This document shows positions 49,002 to 56,467 of a stretch of 64,000 bases of DNA, one piece after another (positions within the stretch are counted from its first letter, which is position 1; the number at the start of each line of letters is the position of its first letter). This DNA is from Gp6-AA40 sp035711805 (lineage in GTDB: Bacteria; Acidobacteriota; Vicinamibacteria; Vicinamibacterales; UBA2999). The stretch lies in assembly GCA_035711805.1 (NCBI GenBank), contig DASTBV010000113.1, positions 1 to 64,000 on the forward strand, given 5' to 3'. Below the pieces are notes generated by a model. That model did not search any database. It was not told the origin of the DNA and saw only the letters and a list, made by a program, of their open reading frames with translations. A program made the translations under genes and the position numbers.

Positions 49002-50108
49002 ATGGATCTGATGCGCGCGGCCGTCCTCGAGAGCGCCCCGGGCGGGTTGCACATCGAGGAGATTCCAATTCCCGAACCCGGCCGGGGAGAGATTCTCGTC
49101 CGCGTCGCCGCGTGCGGCGTCTGTCACACGGACCTGCACGTGATGAAGGCGGAAGTGGCGTTTCCGACGCCGGCGGTGATGGGCCACGAAATCACCGGCA
49201 CGGTGGCGGCACTTGGTCCGGGCGTCACGGGCCCGGCGGTCGGAACCGATGTCGCCTGCGCGTTCATCATGCCGTGCGGCTTCTGCGCGGCGTGCGGCGC
49301 CGGACGCGACGACCTCTGCGACAACTTCTTCGCGATGAACCGGCTGAAGGGAACGTTGTACGACGGGACCTCCCGTCTCCGGCGCAGGAACGGCTCCCCC
49401 CTGGCGATGTATTCGATGGCCGGCCTCGCAGAGTATTCCGTGGTCCCGGCAACCGACGTCTTCCCCCTTGCTCCGGGACTGCCGCTGGCCGAATCGTCCG
49501 TGCTCGGCTGCGCGATCTTCACGGCCTACGGTGCGGTGAGGCACGCCGCGGAACTGCGCGGCGGCGAACGCATCGCCGTGGTCGCGTCCGGAGGGGTCGG
49601 GATCAACATCGTCCAGATCGCACGCGCGTTTGGCGCCTCGCAGATCATCGCCGTCGATGTGCGCGCCGACAAACTGGATGCGGCGAAACGCCTCGGCGCC
49701 ACCGACGTCGTCAACGCGCGCGAGGTCGATGCGGTGTCACGGGTCCGCGAGCTGACCGGCGGACGCGGTGTCGACGCGGCGTTCGAGGTCCTGGGCCTTC
49801 CGCAGACGTTTACTCAGGCGTTCGAAATGATCCGCGACGGCGGCCGCATGATCGGCGTCGGCATCGCGCCGGTGAAGGCGACGGCAGCCATCGAGATCAC
49901 GCGGCTGGTGCGGCGGGAACTGCGCATCATCGGTTCCTACGGCGCGCGCACGCGCACGGATATGCCGGAGATCATCCGTCTCGCCGCGCAGGGAATCTTC
50001 CGGCCCGAGACAATCGTGACCGAGCGGTTCCCGCTCGCCGAGGCGGATACGGCGTATCAGGCCCTGGCGCGGGGTGAAATCGTGGGACGCGCCATCGTCG
50101 TTCCCTGA
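49002..50108 (+). CDS. Zinc-dependent alcohol dehydrogenase (MDR superfamily)
   Basis: 368 residues. Catalytic zinc site: Cys in AACGVCHTDLH and His-Glu in VMGHEITGTV. Structural zinc: CGFCAACGAGRDDLC with four cysteines. Coenzyme domain: VVASGGVGINIVQIARAFGA and the acidic IIAVDV, which favours NAD(H). Length and motifs suit class III-like or aryl/acyl alcohol dehydrogenases; exact substrate unknown. The ATG at 49002 lacks a ribosome binding site, and a second ATG (49011, MRAAVLES) is a more family-like start. Separate from mmsA by the CCACGGAG element. Confidence 0.9.
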   Translation: MDLMRAAVLESAPGGLHIEEIPIPEPGRGEILVRVAACGVCHTDLHVMKAEVAFPTPAVMGHEITGTVAALGPGVTGPAVGTDVACAFIMPCGFCAACGAGRDDLCDNFFAMNRLKGTLYDGTSRLRRRNGSPLAMYSMAGLAEYSVVPATDVFPLAPGLPLAESSVLGCAIFTAYGAVRHAAELRGGERIAVVASGGVGINIVQIARAFGASQIIAVDVRADKLDAAKRLGATDVVNAREVDAVSRVRELTGGRGVDAAFEVLGLPQTFTQAFEMIRDGGRMIGVGIAPVKATAAIEITRLVRRELRIIGSYGARTRTDMPEIIRLAAQGIFRPETIVTERFPLAEADTAYQALARGEIVGRAIVVP

Positions 50109-50127
50109 AACGCAAACAGGAGAGGTT

Positions 50128-50193
50128 GCCACGGAGGCACGGAGACACGGATCATTTGAAATCGCTTTCTCCGCGGTTCCGTGTCTCCGTGGC
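50128..50193. repeat. CCACGGAG inverted-repeat element, copy 2
   Basis: Outer arms GCCACGGAG (50128-50136) and CTCCGTGGC (50185-50193), with inner GGCACGGAGACACGG and CCGTGTCTCCGTGG. Inserted between the alcohol dehydrogenase and mmsA, ending 15 bp before the mmsA ATG. Confidence 0.9.
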
Positions 50194-50208
50194 GTTTAAG
50201 GATCGTCC

Positions 50209-51687
50209 ATGCTCGTAGAAACAATGCTTCACAACTACATCGGCGGAACGTGGGAAGCCGCGCGCGCGACCGAGTCGATTGCGGTCACCAACCCGGCGAC
50301 GGGAGAGGTGATCGCTCAGGTGCCCTTGTCGTCGCGTGACGACGTCGCGAATGCGGTGAAAGCGGCGGCCGGCGCGCTGCCGGCGTGGCGCCGCACGCCG
50401 GCGGGCGATCGCATCCAGCCGCTGTTCAAGCTCAAGGCCCTGCTCGACGAGAGCTTCTCGGACATCGCGCGGCTGATCACGCAGGAATGCGGCAAGACCC
50501 TCGCCGAGGCCGAAGGCGAGCTGAGACGCGGGATCGAAAACGTCGAGGTGGCGAGCGGAATTCCGTCGCTGATGATGGGTTCCAACCTCGAAGACATCGC
50601 CTCCGGGATCGACGAGCTGATGATCCGTCAGCCGGTCGGCGTCGTCGCCGTCATCACGCCGTTCAATTTCCCCGGAATGATTCCGCTCTGGTTTCTGCCG
50701 TATGCGATTGCGTGCGGCAACACGCTCGTGTTGAAGCCGTCCGAAAAGACACCGCTGACGATGGCGCGTGTCATGCAGCTGGTCGAGAAGGCCGGAGTGC
50801 CACAGGGAGTCGTCAATCTGGTTCACGGCGGCAAGGACGCGGTCGACGCACTGCTCGATCATCCGGAGGTCCGTGCGATTTCGTTCGTCGGCTCGACGCC
50901 CGTCGCGCGCTACATCTACAGCCGCGCGGCCGCCAACGGAAAGCGCGTGCAGTGCCAGGGCGGAGCCAAGAACCCGATCGTCGTCCTGCCGGATGCCGAC
51001 CTCGACATGACCACGAAGATCGTCGCGGACTCGGCGTTCGGATGTGCCGGACAGCGCTGCCTGGCTTCGTCGGTCGTCATCACCGTGGCGGATGCGGCAA
51101 AGCCGTTTACCGAGCGCATCAGCGAAGCGGCCACCTCCCGGAAAGTCGGCTACGGCCTCGAGCCGGGCACCGAGATGGGCCCTGTCATTTCCGGCGACAG
51201 CCGGACCAGGATCGAGGCGCTGATCGCCCAGGGCATCACCGGCGGCGCGAAGCCGGTCGTGGATGGCCGTAATGCCCGAGTCAGCGGATACGAGAAAGGC
51301 CACTTCATCCGCCCGACCGTCCTGGACGACGTCGATCCCGCCGGGGAGCTGGCACGTACGGAAGTCTTCGGCCCCGTGCTCAGCATGATGCGCGTGGATT
51401 CGATCGAGGATGCGATCGACCTGGTCAACCGATCTGCCTACGGGAATATGGCGTGCCTGTTCACGAGCAGCGGTGCCGCCGCGCGGCAGTTCCGCTACGA
51501 GGCGCGCGTGGGCAACGTCGGCATCAATGTCGGCGTGGCCGCGCCGATGGCCTACTTCCCCTTCTCCGGCTGGAAGGAAAGCTTCTTCGGCGACCTCCAC
51601 GCCCAGGGTCGCGACGCGATCGACTTCTACACGGAAAAGAAGATCGTCGTCGAACGATGGCCGGCGAACTGGAGCCGTAAGTTCTGA
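50209..51687 (+). CDS. mmsA: Methylmalonate-semialdehyde dehydrogenase (CoA-acylating)
   Basis: Oxidises methylmalonate or malonate semialdehyde to propionyl- or acetyl-CoA in valine, thymine and inositol breakdown. 492 residues with MmsA-specific blocks: NYIGGTWEAARA, RQPVGVVAVITPFNFPGMIP, LVLKPSEKTPLTM, QCQGGAKNPIVVLPDAD, catalytic Cys284 in GCAGQRCLA, and PFSGWKESFFGDLHAQGRDAI near the end. The ASSVV-type sequence after the Cys and the absence of the usual general-base Glu (the position carries Gln/Gly in QGGAKN) fit a CoA-dependent enzyme. Its TGA shares the A with the ATG of the next gene. Thymine from the salvage operon could feed this route. Confidence 0.9.
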   Translation: MLVETMLHNYIGGTWEAARATESIAVTNPATGEVIAQVPLSSRDDVANAVKAAAGALPAWRRTPAGDRIQPLFKLKALLDESFSDIARLITQECGKTLAEAEGELRRGIENVEVASGIPSLMMGSNLEDIASGIDELMIRQPVGVVAVITPFNFPGMIPLWFLPYAIACGNTLVLKPSEKTPLTMARVMQLVEKAGVPQGVVNLVHGGKDAVDALLDHPEVRAISFVGSTPVARYIYSRAAANGKRVQCQGGAKNPIVVLPDADLDMTTKIVADSAFGCAGQRCLASSVVITVADAAKPFTERISEAATSRKVGYGLEPGTEMGPVISGDSRTRIEALIAQGITGGAKPVVDGRNARVSGYEKGHFIRPTVLDDVDPAGELARTEVFGPVLSMMRVDSIEDAIDLVNRSAYGNMACLFTSSGAAARQFRYEARVGNVGINVGVAAPMAYFPFSGWKESFFGDLHAQGRDAIDFYTEKKIVVERWPANWSRKF

Positions 51688-53456
51688 TGTGGCAACGCGC
51701 CGCAATCGCGGCGGTTGCCGTGGCTGCGGCTGTCGCGTTGTCGATTCCGGCGATCCGTTACTTCAGTAAGGAACCTCCGCCGCTACCGTCGGCCGTTCGC
51801 CTGTCGCTTGCACCCCCGGATGGCACGGAGCTCGGCGCCGGAGACGACGTGCTCGATGCGGCCCTCTCTCCCGATCAGCAGGAGTTGGTGTTCGTCGCCA
51901 GGCTGGTTCGTCGCAACGACGCCGGCGCCCCCCCAGGTTCAACTCAGCTGTGGCGCCGGCGGTTCGACGCACAGACCGCGGTAGCGCTGGCCGGAACCGA
52001 TGGCGCCCGCCTTCCGGCGTGGAAGCAGACGGGCAACGTGGTGTCGTTCTTCAGCGAAAACCGGCTGAAGCTTCTGAATTTGGAGACGGGCATTGTCGCA
52101 GATGCGGGCGCGGCTCCCTCACCCGCGGGCGCCACGTGGCTGCGCGACGGTTCGCTGCTGTTCGTCCCCGGACCTGGACCCGTCCGGCGCTTGCTCGACG
52201 GCCGGATCAGCGATGCCACGCGCCTCCCCCCGGGCGATGTCGCGCACGCGTTTCCGGTCGCGGCGCCAGGCGGTCAGGAGTTCACCTACGTGGCGGTTCG
52301 CGGCGATGGACGACGAGTGGTGCGACTACGTGCAGGCGAAACCGAAACGGATCTCGGCATGACGGGCACACACGCCGAACTGCTCGATCGGTGGCTGCTG
52401 TTCGTCAGGGATACCACGTTGCTCGTGGACTACCGCGGCGATGATGGCCGGATGGGCGGGCACGATTTCCCGCTCGCGCTCGACGTCGGAGCGACTGAAC
52501 GCGCTCGCGGCATGTTCGCTGCGTCCGCGGACATGCTCCTTCACGCACCGGCCGGTGAACACCGGCGCCAGATCACCTGGCTCGATTTGGCAACTGGACG
52601 AACCGGGACAGTGGGGGACGCCGGCGACTTCTGGCAAATCCGCGTGTCGCCTGATGACCGCAGCCTCGCCGTCACGGCGCGGGATCCGCTGCTCGGTTCA
52701 CTCGACGTCCTGAACATCCCGGTCGACGATCAGGCCGCGGCGCTGCGGTTGACGACGTCGATCGCCGCCGACAGCGACCCGGTGTGGTCGCCGGATGGCC
52801 GGCGGATCGCCGTCCGTTCCATGCAGCGCGGGCGGCCTGAAGTGCTGGTCATGCCGGCGGCGCTTCAAGCCGCGGCGGACAGGCCCGACAGCGCGTCGGC
52901 GGCCGCCATGACGGGGGATTTGCCCACGGACTGGCGCGCCGGTGAAATGCTGGTGCAACGACGCGCGGCCGGCGGCTGGGATCTCGTGCGCGTGCAGGCG
53001 ACCGGCCCGTCCCGGGTTGTTGCCGACTCTCCGTTCAATGAAACGGATGGCCGCTGGTCACCCGATGGCCGTTGGACGGCTTACGTGTCCGACGAGCCAG
53101 GCCAGCCGGAAATCTACGTCCACAACGAACATGGCGATCGTCAACGCATTTCTCAGGGCGGCGGGACCCACCCCCGGTGGACGCGAGATTCGCGAGCACT
53201 GTTGTTCCTCCGCGAATCGATGCTCATGCGCGCCGAGCTGGGGTCGGGAGGCTCGCGGTTCGGCACGCCTCGCCGACTTGTCAATTTCGCTGGCATTCGC
53301 GATTTCGATCTCGCCCGCACGCAGACCGACCGCATCTTCACCCTGATGCCCGTCCAACCGAATCGACGCGAAACCGTGTCTGTAATTCTGAACTGGCGAT
53401 CGCTCGCGGAAGCGCAGCGGCGCCGGTTGGCGAGCAAGACGCCGCCGAAGTTCTAG
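51687..53456 (+). CDS. Membrane-anchored TolB-like beta-propeller (PD40) protein
   Basis: 589 residues: one N-terminal helix (AAIAAVAVAAAVALSIPAIRYF), then WD40-like/PD40 repeats across the whole periplasmic part: AALSPDQQELVFVARL, FWQIRVSPDDRSLAVTARDP, DPVWSPDGRRIAVRSM, GRWSPDGRWTAYVSDEPGQPEIYVHNEHG, HPRWTRDSRALLFL. This layout equals the C-terminal half of acidobacterial Ser/Thr protein kinases, but the kinase domain is missing. Coupled to mmsA by TGATG, an odd pairing. Function unknown. Its stop overlaps the convergent oxygenase gene by 4 bp. Confidence 0.85.
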   Translation: MWQRAAIAAVAVAAAVALSIPAIRYFSKEPPPLPSAVRLSLAPPDGTELGAGDDVLDAALSPDQQELVFVARLVRRNDAGAPPGSTQLWRRRFDAQTAVALAGTDGARLPAWKQTGNVVSFFSENRLKLLNLETGIVADAGAAPSPAGATWLRDGSLLFVPGPGPVRRLLDGRISDATRLPPGDVAHAFPVAAPGGQEFTYVAVRGDGRRVVRLRAGETETDLGMTGTHAELLDRWLLFVRDTTLLVDYRGDDGRMGGHDFPLALDVGATERARGMFAASADMLLHAPAGEHRRQITWLDLATGRTGTVGDAGDFWQIRVSPDDRSLAVTARDPLLGSLDVLNIPVDDQAAALRLTTSIAADSDPVWSPDGRRIAVRSMQRGRPEVLVMPAALQAAADRPDSASAAAMTGDLPTDWRAGEMLVQRRAAGGWDLVRVQATGPSRVVADSPFNETDGRWSPDGRWTAYVSDEPGQPEIYVHNEHGDRQRISQGGGTHPRWTRDSRALLFLRESMLMRAELGSGGSRFGTPRRLVNFAGIRDFDLARTQTDRIFTLMPVQPNRRETVSVILNWRSLAEAQRRRLASKTPPKF

Positions 53457-54010
53457 GCGTCGTAGTACCAGTCGACGATCGTGTCGCGCGTGCCATTACG
53501 AACCTCGGTCACTTCGTGAAGGGCGTCTGCGGGAAACGCGATCAGGAGGCCTGGCTCGGGAACGACGTCGATGATTCCGTCCGGCAGATGCAGCCGCAGG
53601 ATTCCCCCGTCGAAGTCGCCCCCGGCTCCCGATGCGCGTGAGGCGTTGAGGAAAAGCACAAGGGCGGCAGCCCTCCGCGCGGCCGGCTGCCACTGCGGGT
53701 CGTGCCCGCGATCGCGATGCCGTCGGTAGAAGCCTCCCGCCGGATACCGGATAAACCCTGCGCCTTCGCGCTCACCGAGCGAGAGGCCAAGCGCCTCCGC
53801 TACACGATCCCGGCATCCCTCGAGCCTGGCCTCGACGTCGCGCGCGAGGTTCCCCGCTGGCTCGACGAGGCTGGCAACCCTGACCTGCGTGTCGCGCTGG
53901 ATGCCGCCGGCAAGGACCTCGGCCGGTTCGACCTCGCCGGCGTCCATTCCGCGGCGAATCTCAACGCATTGGGCCGGTGTCAGCAACCCCGGCAACCTGA
54001 ATACCTGCAT
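53453..54010 (-). CDS. 2-oxoglutarate/Fe(II)-dependent dioxygenase (PKHD/P4H-type)
   Basis: 185 residues from the ATG at 54010 (MQVFRLPGLLTPAQCVEI); the longer frame overlaps the SPFH promoter antisense and is rejected. The Fe(II) triad is visible: H98-x-D100 in YRRHRDRGH and H165 in ADALHEVTEV; Arg175 in NGTRDTIVDWYY is the 2-oxoglutarate anchor. GFIRYPAGGFYRRHRD and PEPGLLIAFPADALHEV are typical of prolyl-4-hydroxylase-like oxygenases. Substrate unknown. The gene is divergent from the SPFH gene; the 91-bp gap holds the palindrome. Confidence 0.87.
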   Translation of the reverse strand: MQVFRLPGLLTPAQCVEIRRGMDAGEVEPAEVLAGGIQRDTQVRVASLVEPAGNLARDVEARLEGCRDRVAEALGLSLGEREGAGFIRYPAGGFYRRHRDRGHDPQWQPAARRAAALVLFLNASRASGAGGDFDGGILRLHLPDGIIDVVPEPGLLIAFPADALHEVTEVRNGTRDTIVDWYYDA

Positions 54011-54060
54011 AAAGCCCCGGCAATCCCCTGTAATGAAACACCGTCCTCGCCTCAGCCGTA

Positions 54061-54087
54061 TATGATGTCGAAGTGATATCACTTCGA
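54061..54087 (+). promoter_or_regulatory. Promoter with a perfect 20-bp operator palindrome upstream of the SPFH gene
   Basis: TATGAT (54061-54066) is a 5/6 -10 element. Two bases on, TCGAAGTGATATCACTTCGA (54068-54087) is a perfect 20-bp palindrome that would cover the transcription start, and GGAGG (54092-54096) precedes the ATG at 54102. The geometry is that of a repressor site. The ribbon-helix-helix gene in the same operon is the obvious candidate regulator, but an external regulator is possible. Confidence 0.7.
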
Positions 54088-54101
54088 TATTGGAGGACAC
54101 G

Positions 54102-54977
54102 ATGACTCGTGAACGGTTGCGCCATGGGTTGCCTGGGATCCCCTTCCTGCTCGTCGCGTTTCTCGTGCTGGCGGGCATTGTCTGGGTGTTTCTGTCGGCC
54201 GTCGCCACGGAGGACCCCTCTGCGCCCCGTGTGCTGACCGCGGTGGGGCTGTTCATCGCCTGGGTATTCCTGATGACCGGATTCTTCATGGTCGCGCCGA
54301 ACGAAGCCCAGGTGCTCCAGTTGTTCGGGGACTACGTTGGAACGGCGAAGACCACCGGCCTCCGCTATGCGAACCCGTTCTACAAGAAGCGGAAGCTGTC
54401 GCTGCGTGTGCGGAACTTCGAAAGCGGGCAGCTCAAGGTGAACGACAGCGAGGGCAACCCGATCGACATCGCCGCGGTCGTCGTATGGCGCGTGGTCGAG
54501 ACCGCCGAGGCGACGTTCGAGGTGGACGACTACGAGCACTACGTGCATGTGCAGAGCGAAGCGGCGCTCCGCAATGCCGCGACGAGCTATCCGTATGACT
54601 CGCACGAGGATCATGTCATGTCGCTGCGCGGTTCCACCGCGGCGGTTGCCGAGCACCTGAAGGCCGAAGTCCAGCAGCGGCTGGACAAAGCGGGCGTCGA
54701 GGTGCTCGAGGCGCGGATTAGCCATCTGGCCTACGCGCCCGAGATCGCGGCCGCGATGCTGCAGCGGCAGCAGGCCGGCGCGATCATCGCCGCGCGCCAG
54801 CGGATTGTCGAGGGTGCCGTCGGCATGGTGGAAATGGCGCTGCAGATGCTGTCGCACAAGGGCATCGTCACGCTCGACGAGGAGCGCAAGGCGCAAATGG
54901 TCAGCAATCTCCTCGTCGTGCTGTGCGGCGAGAAGGCGGCGCAGCCGATTGTGAACACCGGAACGATTCACCAGTAA
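54102..54977 (+). CDS. SPFH/band 7 (stomatin-prohibitin-like) membrane protein
   Basis: 291 residues from an ATG with GGAGG 5 nt upstream. Two N-terminal helices (IPFLLVAFLVLAGIVWVFLS and VLTAVGLFIAWVFLMTGFFMV), then the SPFH domain: APNEAQVLQLFGDYVGTAKT, GLRYANPFYKKRKLSLRVRNFES, LKVNDSEGNPIDIAAVVVWRV, ALRNAATSYPYDSH, LDKAGVEVLEARISHLAYAPEIAAAMLQRQQA, and a helical tail (~220-291). SPFH proteins scaffold membrane microdomains and often regulate proteases. Followed 4 nt later by a ribbon-helix-helix gene; this pairing recurs in many bacteria (from memory). Confidence 0.9.
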   Translation: MTRERLRHGLPGIPFLLVAFLVLAGIVWVFLSAVATEDPSAPRVLTAVGLFIAWVFLMTGFFMVAPNEAQVLQLFGDYVGTAKTTGLRYANPFYKKRKLSLRVRNFESGQLKVNDSEGNPIDIAAVVVWRVVETAEATFEVDDYEHYVHVQSEAALRNAATSYPYDSHEDHVMSLRGSTAAVAEHLKAEVQQRLDKAGVEVLEARISHLAYAPEIAAAMLQRQQAGAIIAARQRIVEGAVGMVEMALQMLSHKGIVTLDEERKAQMVSNLLVVLCGEKAAQPIVNTGTIHQ

Positions 54978-54981
54978 CTCC

Positions 54982-55179
54982 GTGGCCGAACGGAAGCCCT
55001 TCCTTCTGCGGATCGACAGCGGAGTGCTGGACGCGGTGCAGCGCTGGGCGAACGACGATCTGCGCAGCCTGAACGCGCAGATCGAGTTCGTCCTGCGCGA
55101 CGCGCTGCGCCGGGCCGGCCGGGCGCCCCGGTCCCGCCCCGACGAAACCGCGCAGGAACCCGAAGACCGCGAAACATAA
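54982..55179 (+). CDS. Arc/CopG-like ribbon-helix-helix protein, SPFH partner
   Basis: 65 residues from a GTG, 4 nt after the SPFH stop. KPFLLRIDSGVLDAVQRWANDD then LRSLNAQIEFVLRDALRRAG fits a ribbon-helix-helix DNA-binding fold: one beta-strand (FLLRID) and two helices, with a disordered acidic tail (RPDETAQEPEDRET). Such dimers bind palindromic operators, so it is a good candidate for the 20-bp palindrome at 54068. Alternatively it is an antitoxin-like protein without a visible toxin. Confidence 0.8.
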   Translation: MAERKPFLLRIDSGVLDAVQRWANDDLRSLNAQIEFVLRDALRRAGRAPRSRPDETAQEPEDRET

Positions 55180-55267
55180 CCCCTTCGCGCGCTTCGCGAT
55201 CTTCGCGTTCTTCGCGGTAAAGGCCGGCGGGCCTACCGGTCGATCCAGATTTGCCGATAATTGCACC
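55180..55267. other. Spacer with half of a CTTCGCG repeat and a candidate -10
   Basis: CCTTCGCGCGCTTCGCGATCT then TCGCGTTCTTCGCGGTAAAG (about 55183-55222) resembles one arm of the spacer elements but has no opposing arm. GATAAT at 55256-55261 (5/6 to the -10 consensus) ends 6 nt before the GTG at 55268, again the leaderless geometry seen at 12648 and 32223. Confidence 0.45.
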
Positions 55268-56251
55268 GTGCGCCCCCTTCTGAAGTGGGCCGGCGGCAAG
55301 CGACAGCTGCTCCCCGCGCTCGAGCAGTACTACCCTGCGACCTTTGGGCGTTATCTCGAGCCCTTCGTCGGCAGCGGCGCGGTGTTCTTTCATCTCGCGT
55401 CCACGGGCGTCCTCGACGGCCGCACGGTGATCCTTTCCGACGTCAACACCGATCTGATCGGGTGCTACAGCGTCGTGCGCGACAGGACCGAGGCGGTCAT
55501 CACGGAGCTGCAGTCGCTCGAACAGGAACACCGTCGCCACGGCGACGAGTGTTACTACGACGTCCGCGATACCAGATTCAATCCGTGGCGGGCGAAGCTG
55601 ATGGCCGACAGCGGCGGCGACGGAAAGCTGGCCGCGACGCGGTACTCCACGGAGCTGGCGGCGATGCTGATCTTCCTGAATCGGACGGGATTCAACGGCC
55701 TGTTCCGCCTCAACAGGCTCGGCGAGTTCAACGTCCCCGCCGGCCGCTACCGTGACCCGCGGATCTGTGATCCGGATCACATCCGGGCGGTTGCGGCGGT
55801 GCTGCGGCGTCCCGGCGTGGCGATCGAACACCGCGGGTTCGAAGCGGCGCTGCGCGACGCGGGCGCTGGCGATTTCGTCTACTGCGACCCGCCGTACGCC
55901 CCCGTGAGCCGTACGTCCAGCTTTGCGAACTACACCGCCGCCGGCTTCGCGTCGCCCGACCAGCAGCGGCTGATGGACGCCGTGATTCGCGCGTGCCGCC
56001 GCGGTGCCCGCGTCGTGGTGTCGAATTCCAGCGCGCCGGAGATCGAAACCGCGTATCGGACGCGCGCCGCACGGCAGGCCAGGATCGCGGTTCACCGCGT
56101 CCCGGCGCGGCGGGCCATTAATTCGCGCGGCTCCAGGCGCGGCCCCGTGGACGAGTTAATCATTACGAATGTGCCATCTTCGCTGGCCGGGCTCCGGCCG
56201 AGGATGCTGAAGGCCCCAGGGCCAAGGCCCAAGGCCCAAGGGCTGGTCTAG
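55268..56251 (+). CDS. Dam-like adenine-N6 DNA methyltransferase (orphan)
   Basis: 327 residues, MT-D12 class. Motifs: LLKWAGGKRQLLPAL (SAM binding start), YLEPFVGSGAVFFHL (FxGxG motif I), SDVNTDLIGCY, LNRTGFNGLFRLNRLGEFNVPAGRY, and DPPY at 207-210 in VYCDPPYAPVSR. Order is alpha-type, as in Dam and DpnM. No restriction enzyme or specificity subunit is adjacent, so it is probably a solitary regulatory or protective methylase; the target (GATC or another) is not decidable. The last ~15 residues (KAPGPRPKAQGLV) are encoded by a GGCCCAAGG spacer repeat. GTG start with a possible leaderless promoter. Confidence 0.9.
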   Translation: MRPLLKWAGGKRQLLPALEQYYPATFGRYLEPFVGSGAVFFHLASTGVLDGRTVILSDVNTDLIGCYSVVRDRTEAVITELQSLEQEHRRHGDECYYDVRDTRFNPWRAKLMADSGGDGKLAATRYSTELAAMLIFLNRTGFNGLFRLNRLGEFNVPAGRYRDPRICDPDHIRAVAAVLRRPGVAIEHRGFEAALRDAGAGDFVYCDPPYAPVSRTSSFANYTAAGFASPDQQRLMDAVIRACRRGARVVVSNSSAPEIETAYRTRAARQARIAVHRVPARRAINSRGSRRGPVDELIITNVPSSLAGLRPRMLKAPGPRPKAQGLV

Positions 56252-56286
56252 GAATCAGGCTGGTCCATCGGTTAGGCTGAAAGCAC

Positions 56287-56370
56287 GCGAAAGTGGCGGA
56301 ACTGGCAGACGCGCCAGACTTAGGATCTGGTACCCGAAAGGGTATGGGGGTTCGAGTCCCTCCTTTCGCA
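56287..56370 (+). tRNA. tRNA-Leu (anticodon TAG)
   Basis: 84 nt, class II with a variable arm. Acceptor stem GCGAAAG (56287-56293) pairs with CTTTCGC (56363-56369), discriminator A at 56370. The anticodon arm is CCAGA-CTTAGGA-TCTGG with anticodon TAG, reading CUA-type leucine codons. The T arm GGGGGTTCGAGTCCCTC is canonical. CCA is not encoded; ATC follows. Confidence 0.97.
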
Positions 56371-56388
56371 ATCAGTACCCGCCGACGG

Positions 56389-56454
56389 GCCACGGAGTCG
56401 CGGAGACACGGAGGTTCGTAAAGTTCTGGCTCCGTGGCTCCGTGTCTCCGTGGC
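56389..56454. repeat. CCACGGAG inverted-repeat element, copy 3
   Basis: Outer arms GCCACGGAG (56389-56397) and CTCCGTGGC (56446-56454), inner units GCGGAGACACGGAGG and GGCTCCGTGGCTCCGTGTC. Fills the gap between the tRNA and trigger factor, ending 13 bp before the ATG. Copy nearest in size to copy 2 (66 bp each). Confidence 0.9.
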
Positions 56455-56467
56455 GCAGTGTCCTCCG

